Source: Stappia indica
Lineage (GTDB): Bacteria; Pseudomonadota; Alphaproteobacteria; Rhizobiales; Stappiaceae
Assembly (NCBI RefSeq): GCF_009789575.1
Contig: NZ_CP046908.1
Coordinates: 4,803,001 to 4,867,000 of the forward strand
Direction: 5' to 3'
DNA: 64,000 nucleotides
The translations under genes and the position numbers were made by a program. Below, piece after piece: positions 25,859-36,055 of the stretch. The stretch's first letter is position 1; every line of letters begins with the position of its first letter. The notes beneath the pieces are model-generated. The model did no database searches and was not told where the DNA came from. It saw only the letters and a list, made by a program, of their open reading frames with translations.

Positions 25859-26239
25859 ATGACAGTCGGTGCTCACGCCAATGTCGATGTGGCCGGACGG
25901 CCCGATATCTCGGTGCGCCGCCATCGGTCGCCGGCTCCGGGCGAAAGCCCGACGGTGCGTTTCGAGGGGAAGGATTACGGCTCGCCGGTTTCCATGTTCG
26001 TCACCGACAGCGCGCCGGGCACCGGGTCGCAGCTGCATGTCCATCCCTATCGCGAAACCTGGGTGGTGCGGAAAGGCGAGGCGGAGTTCCTGGTCGGCGG
26101 CGAGCGGCTGTGCGCCTCTGCCGGGGACATCGTCGTTGCGCCGGCCGATGTGCCGCACCGCTATCTCAATGTCGGAACCGGCCAGCTGGAGCTGGTCTGC
26201 ATCCATCCGTCCGACACGATCCGCCAGCAGGATCTTTAG
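25859..26239 (+). CDS. Small single-domain cupin protein
   Basis: The 126-residue protein is a cupin beta barrel: GTGSQLHVHPYRETWVV supplies the first HxH-x-E-type metal motif (H57, H59, E63 area), and PADVPHRYLNVG the second histidine. GGAGGAG precedes the ATG. It is the first gene of a two-gene unit under the MarR palindromes. Relatives include dioxygenases and sugar-binding cupins; the reaction is not known. Induction by an aromatic or oxidant ligand of MarR is inferred. Confidence 0.82.
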   Translation: MTVGAHANVDVAGRPDISVRRHRSPAPGESPTVRFEGKDYGSPVSMFVTDSAPGTGSQLHVHPYRETWVVRKGEAEFLVGGERLCASAGDIVVAPADVPHRYLNVGTGQLELVCIHPSDTIRQQDL

Positions 26240-26255
26240 ACAAAGGAAATCAGCC

Positions 26256-26477
26256 ATGTCGTCGACCGACAGCAAGCCGCCGGTGAAGGGGCCGGCCTCC
26301 TACTTTCCCTCCATCGAGAAAAAATACGGCCGTCCCATCGCCGAATGGAAAGATCTGATCCGTTCGCAATCCGGCCTGAAACACATGGAACTGGTGGCCT
26401 GGCTGAAGGCGACGCACGGGCTCGGGCACGGCCACGCCAATGCGCTGGTCGCCCATACGCTCGCCGAGGAGACGTGA
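26256..26477 (+). CDS. DUF4287 domain protein
   Basis: The 73-residue protein has the DUF4287 pattern: SYFPSIEKKYGRPIAEWKDLIR, then MELVAWLKATHGLGHGHANALVAHTLAEE. This helical module is found alone or as a partner of DUF5655. It begins 16 bases after the cupin stop, with AAAGGA upstream, and is likely co-transcribed with it. Function unknown. Confidence 0.85.
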   Translation: MSSTDSKPPVKGPASYFPSIEKKYGRPIAEWKDLIRSQSGLKHMELVAWLKATHGLGHGHANALVAHTLAEET

Positions 26478-26634
26478 GGGCGGGCGCTGTCTTGCGCGTC
26501 CGGCCGAACCTGTCAGACTCGCGAAGGGTCTCGCGCCCCGAATGAGGGAACTTGGCCAGGCCGCGGCGCGTTGGCCTCGGAGGAGGGGCTCGGTCCCCGA
26601 ATGTGATTTTTCGCGAAATGTCGAGGCAAAGCTC

Positions 26635-27108
26635 ATGGATGCGTCCACCCTGCCGGCTCTTTTCGGGTTTCTGGCAGCCTGTTTTCTCGCCGCCCTGACC
26701 GGGGCGCTGTTCCGCCCCGGCGAGTGGTACGAGCAGCTGAAGAAGCCGTCCTGGCGACCGCCCAACAAGCTGTTCGCGCCGGTCTGGACGGTGCTCTACG
26801 TGATGATCGCGGTGTCCGGCTGGCTGGTCTGGCGCGAGGCGGGCTTTGCAGGTGCCGCCCTGCCGTTCACCGTCTACGGCATCCAGCTGGTGCTCAACGG
26901 CATCTGGACGCCGCTGTTCTTCGGCCTGCACCGCCCGGACCTCGGCATGATCGACATCGTGCTGGTGTGGCTGTCGATTGTCGCGACGATTCTACTGTTC
27001 TGGCCGTTGCACATGCTCGCAGCGCTGCTGCTCGTGCCCTATCTCGCCTGGGTCACCTTCGCCGCCGCGCTGAACTTCTCGATCTGGCAGCTGAACCGGG
27101 AGGGGTGA
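26635..27108 (+). CDS. tspO: TspO/MBR family tryptophan-rich sensor
   Basis: The 157-residue inner-membrane protein has five helices and the TspO motifs: FRPGEWYEQLKKPSWRPPNKLFAPVWTVLYVMIAVSGWLVW, then NGIWTPLFFGLHRPDLGMIDI and the C-terminal PYLAWVTFAAALNFSIW. It binds porphyrins and cholesterol-like ligands; in Rhodobacter it acts as an oxygen-linked regulator of tetrapyrrole efflux and photopigment genes. Start 26635 has GAGG at good spacing. It is monocistronic and precedes the tRNA and the cobalamin cluster, another tetrapyrrole pathway. Confidence 0.93.
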   Translation: MDASTLPALFGFLAACFLAALTGALFRPGEWYEQLKKPSWRPPNKLFAPVWTVLYVMIAVSGWLVWREAGFAGAALPFTVYGIQLVLNGIWTPLFFGLHRPDLGMIDIVLVWLSIVATILLFWPLHMLAALLLVPYLAWVTFAAALNFSIWQLNREG

Positions 27109-27187
27109 GGGCAACGCAAATCACCGCGCGGCGCGATGCGTCGTGCGGTGGCAGCAGATCGGATATTTGGAAGAATTGGAGAAGGAG

Positions 27188-27262
27188 TGGCTCCCCGGGC
27201 CGGATTCGAACCAGCGACCAAGCGGTTAACAGCCGCTTGCTCTACCACTGAGCTACCGGGGA
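27188..27262 (-). tRNA. tRNA-Asn (anticodon GTT)
   Basis: The gene reads on minus from 27262. Acceptor TCCCCGG pairs with CCGGGGA, the D-arm is AGCTCAGTGGTAGAGC, the anticodon loop contains CTGTTAA and the T-arm GGTTCGAATCC is standard. The CCA end is encoded (27190-27188). Full cloverleaf, no intron. Confidence 0.95.
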
Positions 27263-27489
27263 TCACAAGTCACGCGGGGCAGCTGCACCGCGTCGGTGGC
27301 AGGCGTATAGCAAACTGCGCCGCCGCTTGCCAAGCCCTTTGTCGCAAAACTTTTCCACAGTCGGAGCGCGCCGCGGGTATCGGGGCTTTTTCGCCTGCGT
27401 CGGCAAATGCTCCGCAGCGGAAGGCATGCAAGGCCTTTCCGCCTCGCTGCTGGACGCGGGCCCCTTCGGCAGGCTATGAGTCGTCATCC

Positions 27490-27697
27490 TCCGGTCCTTT
27501 CTGACGGACGAAGTCCGATGAAAGGGGAAAGTCGGAATGCGGTGGGGGAGGACCCAAATCGGGCTCCCGAATCCGCAGCTGCCCCCGCAACTGTGAGCGG
27601 CGAGCCTTCCTGCGTGAACCACTGGGCCTTTCGGTCCGGGAAGGGCAGGGCGAGGCATTGACCCGCGAGCCAGGAGACGAGCCGGATCATCCGGACC
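27490..27697 (+). promoter_or_regulatory. Cobalamin (AdoCbl) riboswitch
   Basis: Diagnostic pieces are in order: GAAAGGGGAA near 27520, AATCCGCAGCTGCCCCCGCA (27570-27589) then ACTGTGAGCGG, CCACTGGG and GGGAAGGGCAGGG in the middle, and the B12 box GCCAGGAGAC at 27669-27678. The arms near 27490 and 27690 can form the closing P1 stem. It should shut off the downstream cobP-cobW-cobN-cobO-cobQ operon when adenosylcobalamin is plentiful. Confidence 0.95.
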
Positions 27698-27757
27698 CTT
27701 TCTCAAGGGCCCGGCCCGAAACGTCACGCGCCGTCGGGTGGACGGCAGGAGGCCAGA

Positions 27758-27829
27758 ATGTTCCCGTTGAAGGGCGCCCGCCGCTTCAGCTCTCCCGGCA
27801 TATCCAGCCGCGGGGAGACCTGCGCGTGA
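27758..27829 (+). CDS. Possible leader ORF overlapping the cobP start
   Basis: An ATG at 27758 is preceded by a strong AGGAGG (27746-27752). The 23-codon frame reads MFPLKGARRFSSPGISSRGETCA and ends at TGA 27827-27829, which overlaps the cobP GTG (27826-27828) as GTGA. This is the arrangement of a translationally coupled upstream ORF. It could tie cobP translation to the ribosome site nearest the riboswitch. It could also be chance; no homologue is known to me. Confidence 0.4.
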   Translation: MFPLKGARRFSSPGISSRGETCA

Positions 27830-28401
27830 GCGATGCTCCCGCATCCGGTTCTGTACAGGTCACGGCCCGCACCGTGCTGGTGACGGGCGGCGCACGCTCG
27901 GGCAAGAGCCTTTATGCCGAAGGGCTGGTGAACGCGTCGCAGCGCGAGCGCGTCTATGTCGCCACCTGCACGCCCTTCGACGACGAGATGCACCAGCGCA
28001 TCGACCGCCACCGCGACCAGCGGGGCGAGGGCTGGCGCACCATCGAGGAGCCGCGCGATCTGACCGGCGTCATCGCCGCCGAAAGCACGGAGGGGCGCGC
28101 CATCCTCGTCGATTGCCTGACGCTGTGGCTCAGCAACCTCATATTCGCCGAGGCCGATCCGGAAGCGGAAACGGCCCGGCTCGCCGGGGCGCTGCGTGCC
28201 GCGCCCGGCCCCGTCGTTCTCGTCACCAACGAGGTCGGCTCGGGCATCGTGCCCGACAACGCGCTCGCCCGCCGCTTTCGCGACGAGCAGGGTCGCCTCA
28301 ATCGCCGCATCGCGGAACTCGCCGATGTAGCGGTGCTTGTCGCCGCCGGCCTGCCGCTCGTTCTCAAGCCATCCCACCTCCAGCCGGAGATCCGTCTATG
28401 A
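27826..28401 (+). CDS. cobP: Adenosylcobinamide kinase / guanylyltransferase
   Basis: The 191-residue bifunctional enzyme phosphorylates adenosylcobinamide and then adds GMP in nucleotide-loop assembly. Walker A is GGARSGKS (21-28). The later VYVATCTPFDDEMHQRIDRHRDQRG and LVTNEVGSGIVPDN stretches are family hallmarks. A GTG start at 27826 fits the length; GGGGAG lies eight bases upstream, and the preceding 23-codon frame overlaps it. cobW starts within its stop codon (ATGA). Confidence 0.93.
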   Translation: MSDAPASGSVQVTARTVLVTGGARSGKSLYAEGLVNASQRERVYVATCTPFDDEMHQRIDRHRDQRGEGWRTIEEPRDLTGVIAAESTEGRAILVDCLTLWLSNLIFAEADPEAETARLAGALRAAPGPVVLVTNEVGSGIVPDNALARRFRDEQGRLNRRIAELADVAVLVAAGLPLVLKPSHLQPEIRL

Positions 28402-29513
28402 CCGCTTCCACGCCCCGCACTGCCGGCAAGATCCCGGCCACCATCGTCACCGGCTTCCTGGGGGCCGGCAAGACGACCCTGCTCTCCAACCTGCTGCGCG
28501 AGGCGAAGGGCAAGCGCATCGCCCTCATCGTCAACGAGTTCGGCGACATGGGCTTCGACGGCTCTCTGGTTGACGGCTGCGCCGATCCGGACTGCGCCGC
28601 GGAAGAGGTGGTGGAACTGACCAACGGCTGCATCTGCTGCACCGTCGCCGACGATTTCCTCCCCACCATGGAAATGCTGATCGCCCGTGACGAGGCGCCG
28701 GACCACATCGTCATCGAGACCTCGGGCCTTGCCCTGCCGCAGCCGCTGGTGCGCGCCTTTTCCTGGCCGAGCGTCCGGAACCGGGTGACGGTGGACGCGG
28801 TGGTGACGGTGGTGGATGTGGCGGCCGTCGCCGAAGGGCGGGTGACGGGCGACGAGGTGGCGCTGGCCGCGCAGCGCGCCGCCGACGAGGCGCTGGACCA
28901 CGACAGCCCGGTGGAGGAACTGTTCGAGGACCAGCTGGTCTGCGCCGATCTCGTCGTGCTGAACAAGGCCGATCTCGTCGACGCGGCGACGCTGGAGCGC
29001 GTGCGCGCCGAGGTCGCCGGCCGGGTTCGCGCGGCGGTGGAGATCGTTGCGGCGGAAAAGGGCATGCTCGCCGCCGACGTGCTGCTCGGCCGGATGAGCG
29101 CCTCGGAAGAGGACATGCACGGGCGCGAGAGCCATCACGAGCATCATCACCACGACGACCACGACCACGACCATGATCACGACGACGACGATCATGACCA
29201 CGATCATCACCATCATCATCACGACCATGACGACTTCGTCAGCCATGTGGTCGAGCTCGCCCCGCTGGCCTCGCTGAAGGACCTGGAGGCGCGCGTTGCC
29301 GCCGCCATGGCGGTGCCCGGCGTGCTGCGCATCAAGGGCGCGGTCGGCATCGAGGGCAAGGCGGCCCCGGCGATGGTGCAGGCGGTCGGCCCGCGCGTCG
29401 AGGCGTGGTTTGCACGCGATGCACGCGGTCCCGGCCGGGTCGTTGTGATCGGCCTTGCCGGCTTCGACCTTGCCCGCGTCGAGGGCCTGCTCGCCAGCGC
29501 GCTCGCGGCCTGA
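28398..29513 (+). CDS. cobW: CobW GTPase with a long His/Asp-rich metal-binding insert
   Basis: The 371-residue GTPase is a metal chaperone, thought to load cobalt for the CobNST chelatase. Walker A is GFLGAGKTT (19-27), the metal motif is CICC (78-81), and NKAD is at 189-192. Residues 241-279 are an unusual His/Asp stretch with about 20 histidines, which joins the G domain to the C-terminal CobW_C domain. It overlaps cobP by four bases and is followed by cobN after 42 bases. Such His loops are common in CobW but this one is long. Confidence 0.95.
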   Translation: MTASTPRTAGKIPATIVTGFLGAGKTTLLSNLLREAKGKRIALIVNEFGDMGFDGSLVDGCADPDCAAEEVVELTNGCICCTVADDFLPTMEMLIARDEAPDHIVIETSGLALPQPLVRAFSWPSVRNRVTVDAVVTVVDVAAVAEGRVTGDEVALAAQRAADEALDHDSPVEELFEDQLVCADLVVLNKADLVDAATLERVRAEVAGRVRAAVEIVAAEKGMLAADVLLGRMSASEEDMHGRESHHEHHHHDDHDHDHDHDDDDHDHDHHHHHHDHDDFVSHVVELAPLASLKDLEARVAAAMAVPGVLRIKGAVGIEGKAAPAMVQAVGPRVEAWFARDARGPGRVVVIGLAGFDLARVEGLLASALAA

Positions 29514-29555
29514 TCCGGGCGGCAGGCTAGGCACGGCGACAGGGCAGGAGACGGC

Positions 29556-32500
29556 ATGCATATTCTCGCAGGGCGCAGCGGACGCATCGACCAGGGCGAC
29601 GAGGCGGTCGATCTCGGCCAGTCGCCGGCCGATGTCGTGGTGCTGTCGGCCGCCGATACGGAACTCGCCTCCCTCGCCGCTGTGGCAGCGGGCGGCGGGG
29701 CGGGGCAGCCGAGCCTGCGTCTTGCCAACCTGATGGCCCTGTCGCACCCCTATTCGGTCGACATGTATGCCGAGCAGACGGTGGCGGGCTCGCGCCTCGT
29801 CGTGCTGCGCCTGCTCGGCGGGGCGGAATACTGGCCCTATGGCGTCGAGCGGCTGACCGAGACGGCGCGCGGCCACGGCCTGCATCTGGCGGTGATGCCG
29901 GGCGACGACCGCTGGGACGCGGACCTCGCCGCCCGCTCCACGCTGCCGGTCGACGAGGTGAGGCACCTGTGGCGCTATCTCGCCGAGGGCGGGGCGGAGA
30001 ATCTCGGCAACTTCCTGCGCTACGCCGCGCATCTGCTGGACGGGGCGGAGGAGCCCGATCCGCCGCGCCCGCTGCCGCGCGCCGGCCTGCTGCTGCCCGG
30101 CCGCTCACGCCCGACGCTGGCCGACCTGCGGGCGACCTGGGCCGATCCTGCCGCCCCCGTTGCCGCCATCGTCTTCTACAAGGCCTTGATGCAGAGCGCG
30201 GCGACCGCGCCGGTCGAGGCCCTGTGCGAAGCTCTGGCGGGCGAGGGCATCAACCCGCTGCCGATCTTCGTCTCCTCGCTGAAGGAGGCCGAATCCGCCT
30301 CCGTGCTGGCCGCGCTCTTCGCCGAGGCGCCGCCCGCCGTGGTGCTCAACGCCACCGCCTTCGCCGTCTCGAAGGCCGGCGAGGCGCACAGCGGAACGCC
30401 GCTCGATGCGCCGGGCGTGCCGGTGCTGCAGGTGGTGTTCTCCTCGTCCTCGGAAGAGGGCTGGCGCGACGCCGACCAGGGCCTGTCGATCCGCGATCTC
30501 GCCATGCATGTGGTGATGCCGGAGGTGGACGGGCGCATTCTCACCCGCGCCGTCTCGTTCAAGGAGCAGGCGCCGCACGATCCGCTGACCCAGTCCGCGA
30601 CCATGCGCTTCGTGCCGAAGCCCGACCGGGTGGCCTTCGTCGCCGCCCAGGCCGCGCGGATCGCCCGTCTTGCCGCCACCCCGGCGGCGGAGCGCAAGGT
30701 GGCGCTGATCCTTGCCAACTATCCCAACAAGGACGGGCGCCTTGCCAATGGCGTCGGCCTCGACACGCCGGCCTCCTGCGCGCGCCTGTTGCAGGCGCTT
30801 GCCATCGAGGGCTACCGCATCGACGGCGCGCCGCAGGGTTCTGCCGAGCTGATGGCGCGGATCAGCGACGGCCCGACCAACGACATCGCCGCCCGCCGCG
30901 TGCGCCATGGCGGCGCTGAGCTGCCGCTTGCCGACTACGCGGCGGCCTTCGCCCGGCTGCCGCAGGCGGTGCGCGAGGCGGTCAACGCCCGTTGGGGGGA
31001 GCCGCAAGACGATCCGCATGTGGAGGAGGGGGCGTTCCGCCTCGCTGTGACGGGCTTCGGTAATGCGGTCGTCGGCATCCAGCCGGCGCGTGGCTACAAC
31101 ATCGATCCCAAGGCGACCTATCACGACCCGGACCTGGTGCCGCCGCACCACTATTTCGCCTTCTACATCTGGCTGCGCGAGGCATTCGGTGTCCACGCCG
31201 TGGTGCATCTGGGCAAGCACGGCAATCTCGAATGGCTGCCGGGCAAGGCGCTGGCGCTGTCGCAAGACTGTTTCCCCGAAGCGGTGCTCGGGCCGCTACC
31301 CAACATCTATCCCTTCATCGTCAACGATCCGGGCGAGGGGGCGCAGGCCAAGCGCCGCACCTCCGCCGTCATCGTCGACCACCTGACGCCGCCGCTGGCG
31401 CGGGCCGAAAGCCACGGCGTCGCCGCCGAGCTGGAGGTGCTGCTCGACGAGTATTACCTGGCGCAGGGCGTCGATCCGCGCCGGCTGAAGGCGCTGACCC
31501 GCGACATTCTCGAGGCGGCGGAGCGGCACGGTCTCGACCGCGACATCGGCCTGACCAGCGAGATGGACGAGGAGACGCGGCTTGCGCGGCTCGACGCGCA
31601 TCTGTGCGACCTGAAGGAGCTGCAGATCCGCGACGGGCTGCATGTGCTGGGCGCTGCACCTGGCGGCGATCTGCTGACTGCGCTTCTGGTGGCGCTGGTG
31701 CGGGTGCCGCGCGGCGAGGGGCCGGCGAATGAGGGCATCACCCGGGCGCTTGCCCGCGACCTCGGGCTTGAAGGCTTCGATCCGCTCGCCTGCGCCTACG
31801 AACTGCCCTTCGACGGCCCGCGCCCGGTGCTGCTTGAAGAGGTGACAAGCAGCCCCTGGCGCAGCTGCGGCGACACGGTGGAGCGGCTGGAACTGCTGGC
31901 GGCAAAGCTGGTGGAGGAGGGCCGCGCGCCGGACGGCTTTGACGCGACCGCCGCCGTGCTGGAGGAGATCGAGACCCGCATCCGCCCGGCCGTCACCGCC
32001 TCGGGCGAGGCGGAAACCGCCGGGGTTCTTGCCGGTCTTGCCGGGCGCTTCGTGCCGCCGGGCCCGTCCGGCGCGCCGACGCGCGGGCGCCCCGACGTGC
32101 TGCCGACGGGCCGCAACTTCTACTCCGTCGATGTACGCGCGGTGCCGACCGAGACCTCCTGGCGCATCGGCGCGGCCAGTGCCGAGCGGCTGGTCGAGCG
32201 GCATTTCCAGGACGAGGGCGAGTATCCGGCCGCCGTGGTGCTGACCTGCTGGGGCACGGCCAACATGCGCACCGGCGGCGACGACATCGCCCAGGCGCTG
32301 GCGCTGATCGGTGCCCGGCCGAAATGGGAGGCGGGCTCGGGCCGCGTCACCGGCTTCGACATCCTGTCGCTGGCCGAGCTCGGCCGGCCGCGCGTCGACG
32401 TCACGCTGCGGATTTCCGGCTTCTTCCGCGATGCCTTCCCGCATCAGGTCGACCTGTTCCAATCGGCGGTCGCCGCCATCGCTGCGCTGGAGGAGCCGGA

Positions 32501-33329
32501 GGACGCCAACCCGCTCGCCGCGCGCGCCCGCAAGGAAGCCGCCCGGCTGGAGGCGGACGGCCTTGCCCCGGAAAAGGCCCGCCGTCAGGCGCTCTACCGC
32601 GTCTTCGGGTCGAAGCCCGGTGCCTATGGCGCCGGCCTGCAGGCCTTGATCGACGAGCGGCTCTGGGAGGCCCGCGCGGACTTTGCCGACGCGTTCCTCG
32701 CCTGGGGCTCGTATGCCTATGGCGGCGGGGCGAAGGGCGAGGGCGCGCGCGCCAGCCTGACCGCGCGCCTGTCGCAGGTCGATGCGGTGCTGCACAACCA
32801 GGACAACCGCGAGCACGACCTGCTCGACAGCGACGACTACTACCAGTTCGAAGGCGGGCTCGCCGCGACGGTGGAAACGCTGAAGGGCGCGGCGCCGAAG
32901 ATCTATCACAACGACCATTCGCGCCCCGAGCGCCCGGTGATCCGCACCCTGTCGGAAGAGATCGGCCGGGTGGTGCGGGGGCGCGCCGCCAATCCGAAGT
33001 GGATCGCCGGCGTCATGCGCCACGGCTACAAGGGCGCGTTCGAGATCGCTGCGACGGTGGACTATCTCTTCGCCTTTGCCGCCACCACCAATGCGGTGGG
33101 CGACCATCACTTCGACCAGCTCTATGATGCCTATCTGGACGACGGCGAGGTCCGCGCCTTTCTGGAGACGGCCAATCCGAAGGCGCTGGAGGAAATCGAG
33201 GCGCGCTTCCGCGAGGCGGTCGAGCGCGATCTGTGGCGGCCGCGGCGCAATTCGGTGCGCGCTGCCTTGAACATCGAAAGCCCGCTTGGGGAGACCCCGC
33301 AGGGGCAGGAAAGGGAGACGACCTCGTGA
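29556..33329 (+). CDS. cobN: Cobaltochelatase subunit CobN
   Basis: The 1257-residue subunit of the ATP-dependent aerobic cobaltochelatase inserts cobalt into hydrogenobyrinic acid a,c-diamide with CobS and CobT, which are not in this window. Visible landmarks are [19 protein letters not shown] and [33 protein letters not shown] in the central part and [15 protein letters not shown], then [31 protein letters not shown] near the C-terminus. CAGGAG lies before the ATG. The stop overlaps the cobO GTG (GTGA), so the two are coupled. Confidence 0.95.
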   Translation: MHILAGRSGRIDQGDEAVDLGQSPADVVVLSAADTELASLAAVAAGGGAGQPSLRLANLMALSHPYSVDMYAEQTVAGSRLVVLRLLGGAEYWPYGVERLTETARGHGLHLAVMPGDDRWDADLAARSTLPVDEVRHLWRYLAEGGAENLGNFLRYAAHLLDGAEEPDPPRPLPRAGLLLPGRSRPTLADLRATWADPAAPVAAIVFYKALMQSAATAPVEALCEALAGEGINPLPIFVSSLKEAESASVLAALFAEAPPAVVLNATAFAVSKAGEAHSGTPLDAPGVPVLQVVFSSSSEEGWRDADQGLSIRDLAMHVVMPEVDGRILTRAVSFKEQAPHDPLTQSATMRFVPKPDRVAFVAAQAARIARLAATPAAERKVALILANYPNKDGRLANGVGLDTPASCARLLQALAIEGYRIDGAPQGSAELMARISDGPTNDIAARRVRHGGAELPLADYAAAFARLPQAVREAVNARWGEPQDDPHVEEGAFRLAVTGFGNAVVGIQPARGYNIDPKATYHDPDLVPPHHYFAFYIWLREAFGVHAVVHLGKHGNLEWLPGKALALSQDCFPEAVLGPLPNIYPFIVNDPGEGAQAKRRTSAVIVDHLTPPLARAESHGVAAELEVLLDEYYLAQGVDPRRLKALTRDILEAAERHGLDRDIGLTSEMDEETRLARLDAHLCDLKELQIRDGLHVLGAAPGGDLLTALLVALVRVPRGEGPANEGITRALARDLGLEGFDPLACAYELPFDGPRPVLLEEVTSSPWRSCGDTVERLELLAAKLVEEGRAPDGFDATAAVLEEIETRIRPAVTASGEAETAGVLAGLAGRFVPPGPSGAPTRGRPDVLPTGRNFYSVDVRAVPTETSWRIGAASAERLVERHFQDEGEYPAAVVLTCWGTANMRTGGDDIAQALALIGARPKWEAGSGRVTGFDILSLAELGRPRVDVTLRISGFFRDAFPHQVDLFQSAVAAIAALEEPEDANPLAARARKEAARLEADGLAPEKARRQALYRVFGSKPGAYGAGLQALIDERLWEARADFADAFLAWGSYAYGGGAKGEGARASLTARLSQVDAVLHNQDNREHDLLDSDDYYQFEGGLAATVETLKGAAPKIYHNDHSRPERPVIRTLSEEIGRVVRGRAANPKWIAGVMRHGYKGAFEIAATVDYLFAFAATTNAVGDHHFDQLYDAYLDDGEVRAFLETANPKALEEIEARFREAVERDLWRPRRNSVRAALNIESPLGETPQGQERETTS

Positions 33330-33958
33330 GCGACAAGAAGGCAGAAATGAGCGAAGAAGAGCTCAACGCCCGCCACGCCGAGAAGATGCGCAAGAAGAAG
33401 GCCGCGCGCGACAAGATCATGGCGACCAAGACCATCGAGAAGGGGCTCCTGATCGTCCATACCGGCAAGGGCAAGGGCAAGTCGACGGCCGGCTTCGGCA
33501 TGGTGTTCCGCTCGCTCGGCCATGGCCACAAGGTCGCCGTGGTGCAGTTCGTCAAGGGCCGCATCGAAACCGGCGAGCGCATGGCGCTGGAGCGCTTCTC
33601 CGACCTCGTCACCATCAAGCGCATGGGCGAGGGCTTCACCTGGGAGACCCAGGACCGCCAGCGCGACATCGACGCTGCCCGCGCCGCCTGGGAAGCGGCC
33701 AAGGACCTGATCCGCTCGCGCGAGCATCGCCTCGTCCTGTGCGACGAGCTGAACATCGTGCTGCGCTACGACTACCTGCCTATCGAGGAAGTCGTCGCCT
33801 TCCTGCGCGACGAGAAGCCGGAGGACGTGCATGTCGTCGTCACCGGCCGCAACGCCAAGGACGAGCTGATCGAGATCGCCGACCTCGTCACCGAGATGGA
33901 GCAGGTCAAGCACCCGTTCCGCTCCGGTGTGAAGCCGCAGGAGGGGATCGAGTTCTGA
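33326..33958 (+). CDS. cobO: Cob(I)alamin adenosyltransferase, CobO type
   Basis: The 210-residue corrinoid adenosyltransferase moves the adenosyl group of ATP to the reduced cobalt. The start is the GTG at 33326 inside the cobN stop. The P-loop is [10 protein letters not shown] (about residues 47-56); the later [21 protein letters not shown] and [25 protein letters not shown] are CobO signatures. A lysine-rich N-terminus (residues 15-30) is normal for the family. Its TGA overlaps the cobQ ATG (TGATG). Confidence 0.95.
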   Translation: MSDKKAEMSEEELNARHAEKMRKKKAARDKIMATKTIEKGLLIVHTGKGKGKSTAGFGMVFRSLGHGHKVAVVQFVKGRIETGERMALERFSDLVTIKRMGEGFTWETQDRQRDIDAARAAWEAAKDLIRSREHRLVLCDELNIVLRYDYLPIEEVVAFLRDEKPEDVHVVVTGRNAKDELIEIADLVTEMEQVKHPFRSGVKPQEGIEF

Positions 33959-35430
33959 TGGCGGCAGGCCGCCGCATCCCCGCCCTGATGATCCAGGGCA
34001 CCGGCTCGAATGTCGGCAAGAGCCTTGTCGTGGCGGGCCTGTGCCGGCTGTTCGCCGATCGCGGGCTGAAGGTGCGGCCGTTCAAGCCGCAGAACATGTC
34101 GAACAATGCGGCCGTGACCAGTGACGGCGGCGAGATCGGCCGGGCGCAGGCGCTGCAGGCGATGGCCGCACGCATGCCGCTGTCGGTGCACATGAACCCG
34201 GTGCTCTTGAAGCCCGAGACGGATGTCGGGGCGCAGGTCATCGTGCAGGGCCGGCGCGCGGGAACGATGCGCGCGCGCGAATATGGAAGCCGCAAGGCCG
34301 AGCTCCTGCCGAAGGTGCTGGAGAGTTTCGACCGGCTCAGTGAGGGCGCGGACCTGGTGCTGGTGGAAGGGGCGGGCAGTCCGGCGGAGATCAACCTGCG
34401 CGCCGGCGACATCGCCAATATGGGCTTTGCCGAGGCGGTGGATATCCCCGTCGCCCTGTGCGGCGACATCGACCGCGGCGGCGTGATCGCCAGCCTCGTC
34501 GGCACCCATGCGATCCTGCCCGAGGCGGAGCGGAGCCGCATCAAGGCCTTTCTCGTCAACCGCTTCCGCGGCGATGTGTCCCTGTTCGACGAGGGCGTGC
34601 GGGAGATCGCCGCGCGCACCGGCTGGCGCCCGCTCGGCGTGGTGCCGTGGTTTGCCGATGCCCACCGCCTGCCGGCGGAGGATGCGCTGGCGCTGGAGGA
34701 AAGCGACGGCGACGGCTCGGTGAAGATCGCCGTGCCGGTGATCAGCCGCATCGCCAATTTCGACGATCTCGATCCGCTGCGGCTGGAGCCGGGTGTGACG
34801 CTGGAGCTGGTCGGGCCGGGCCGGCCGCTGCCGGGGGATGCGGATCTCGTGCTGCTGCCCGGCTCCAAGTCGACGGTCGGGGATCTCGCCTTCTTCCGCG
34901 CGCAGGGCTGGGACATCGATCTTGCCGCCCATGTGCGGCGCGGCGGCCGCGTCATGGGCGTGTGCGGCGGCTACCAGATGCTCGGGCGCACCATCTCTGA
35001 CCCCGACGGCATCGAGGGAACGCCCGGCACCGTCGACGGGCTTGGCCTGCTCGACGTCGACACCGTGCTGACGGCGGACAAGCGCCTTGTCGAGGTGACG
35101 GGCCGCCATGCGGCGAGCGGGGCGGCGCTTGCCGGCTACGAGATCCATATCGGCCGCACGCAAGGAGCCGACACCGCACGTCCCTTCGCGCTGCTGGGCG
35201 AGGGCGGCGAGCCGGACGGCGCGGTCTCGGCGAACGGGCGCATCGCCGGCACCTATGTGCACGGGCTGTTTGCATCGGACACGTTCCGCGCCGGTCTGCT
35301 GGTGGAACTGGGCAGCGGCTCAACCCGCGCCTACGAGGGCGAGATCGACCGCACGCTCGATGCGCTGGCCGCGCATCTGGAAGCCTCGCTCGACATCGAG
35401 GCGCTGCTGGAGATCGCCCGCGCGCGGTGA
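33958..35430 (+). CDS. cobQ: Cobyric acid synthase
   Basis: The 490-residue enzyme amidates the corrin side chains b, d, e and g with glutamine. The N-terminal synthetase domain has GTGSNVGKS (residues 14-22) and KPQNMSNNA; the C-terminal class-I glutaminase has the nucleophile C336 in [10 protein letters not shown] and the histidine of YVHGLF. The start at 33958 overlaps the cobO stop; a longer in-frame upstream frame is a shadow of cobO. It closes the riboswitch-controlled operon. Confidence 0.95.
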   Translation: MAAGRRIPALMIQGTGSNVGKSLVVAGLCRLFADRGLKVRPFKPQNMSNNAAVTSDGGEIGRAQALQAMAARMPLSVHMNPVLLKPETDVGAQVIVQGRRAGTMRAREYGSRKAELLPKVLESFDRLSEGADLVLVEGAGSPAEINLRAGDIANMGFAEAVDIPVALCGDIDRGGVIASLVGTHAILPEAERSRIKAFLVNRFRGDVSLFDEGVREIAARTGWRPLGVVPWFADAHRLPAEDALALEESDGDGSVKIAVPVISRIANFDDLDPLRLEPGVTLELVGPGRPLPGDADLVLLPGSKSTVGDLAFFRAQGWDIDLAAHVRRGGRVMGVCGGYQMLGRTISDPDGIEGTPGTVDGLGLLDVDTVLTADKRLVEVTGRHAASGAALAGYEIHIGRTQGADTARPFALLGEGGEPDGAVSANGRIAGTYVHGLFASDTFRAGLLVELGSGSTRAYEGEIDRTLDALAAHLEASLDIEALLEIARAR

Positions 35431-35432
35431 CC

Positions 35433-36047
35433 TTACCCGCCGGTGCGCCGCCATATCAGCAGCTGGTTGTTCGCTGGCATCGCAAGGTCGTCCAGCAGGG
35501 TCAGCCCCTGCGCTTGCGCCAACTCGTCAAGCGCCTCGAAATCCCGAATGCCGCTCAGCGGGTCGCGCGCCCGCAATTGCGCGTCGAATTCGGCGTTGCT
35601 CCTGGTGGTGAAGGAGCCGCCATATTTCATTGGCCCGTAGACGCAGCACAGGCCGCCGGGTGCCAGCACCTCGCCGACGCGGGCGAAGAACTGCCCGACA
35701 TGCGCGAAGGACATGATGTGCAGCGTGTTGGCCGTGAAGATCGCGTCGAAGGCATCGGGCGCCTCTGCCGCCGGCAGCGGCCAGGGCGGGGCGGCGACGT
35801 CGAGGGCAAGCGGCGGCGGCGTGCGGGCCGTTCCCTCGGCCTCCAGTCGCGCCGCAACCCCGAGGGCGGCGCCGGGCAACTCGCTGCACTGCCAGACGAG
35901 CTGCGGCAGGGCCGCGGTCATGTGCACCGCGTGCTGGCCGGTGCCGCTGCCGATCTCCAGCACGCGCCGGCAATGCGCGAGATGGGGACGGAGCCCCGCG
36001 AGGATTGCGTCCTTGTTGCGCTCGGCGGAGGGGGCGAAGGGAAGCAT
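35433..36047 (-). CDS. DUF938 family SAM-dependent methyltransferase
   Basis: The 204-residue protein starts MLPFAPSAERNKDAIL and has the SAM motif VLEIGSGTGQHAVHM (40-54), then DAIFTANTLHIMSF and GGLCCVYGPMKYGGSFTTRSN, all hallmarks of DUF938. No substrate is established. It follows cobD by eight bases on the same strand and is likely co-transcribed with cobC and cobD, so a link to corrinoid chemistry is possible but unproven. It converges with cobQ, two bases away. Confidence 0.85.
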   Translation of the reverse strand: MLPFAPSAERNKDAILAGLRPHLAHCRRVLEIGSGTGQHAVHMTAALPQLVWQCSELPGAALGVAARLEAEGTARTPPPLALDVAAPPWPLPAAEAPDAFDAIFTANTLHIMSFAHVGQFFARVGEVLAPGGLCCVYGPMKYGGSFTTRSNAEFDAQLRARDPLSGIRDFEALDELAQAQGLTLLDDLAMPANNQLLIWRRTGG

Positions 36048-36055
36048 TGCGGACC

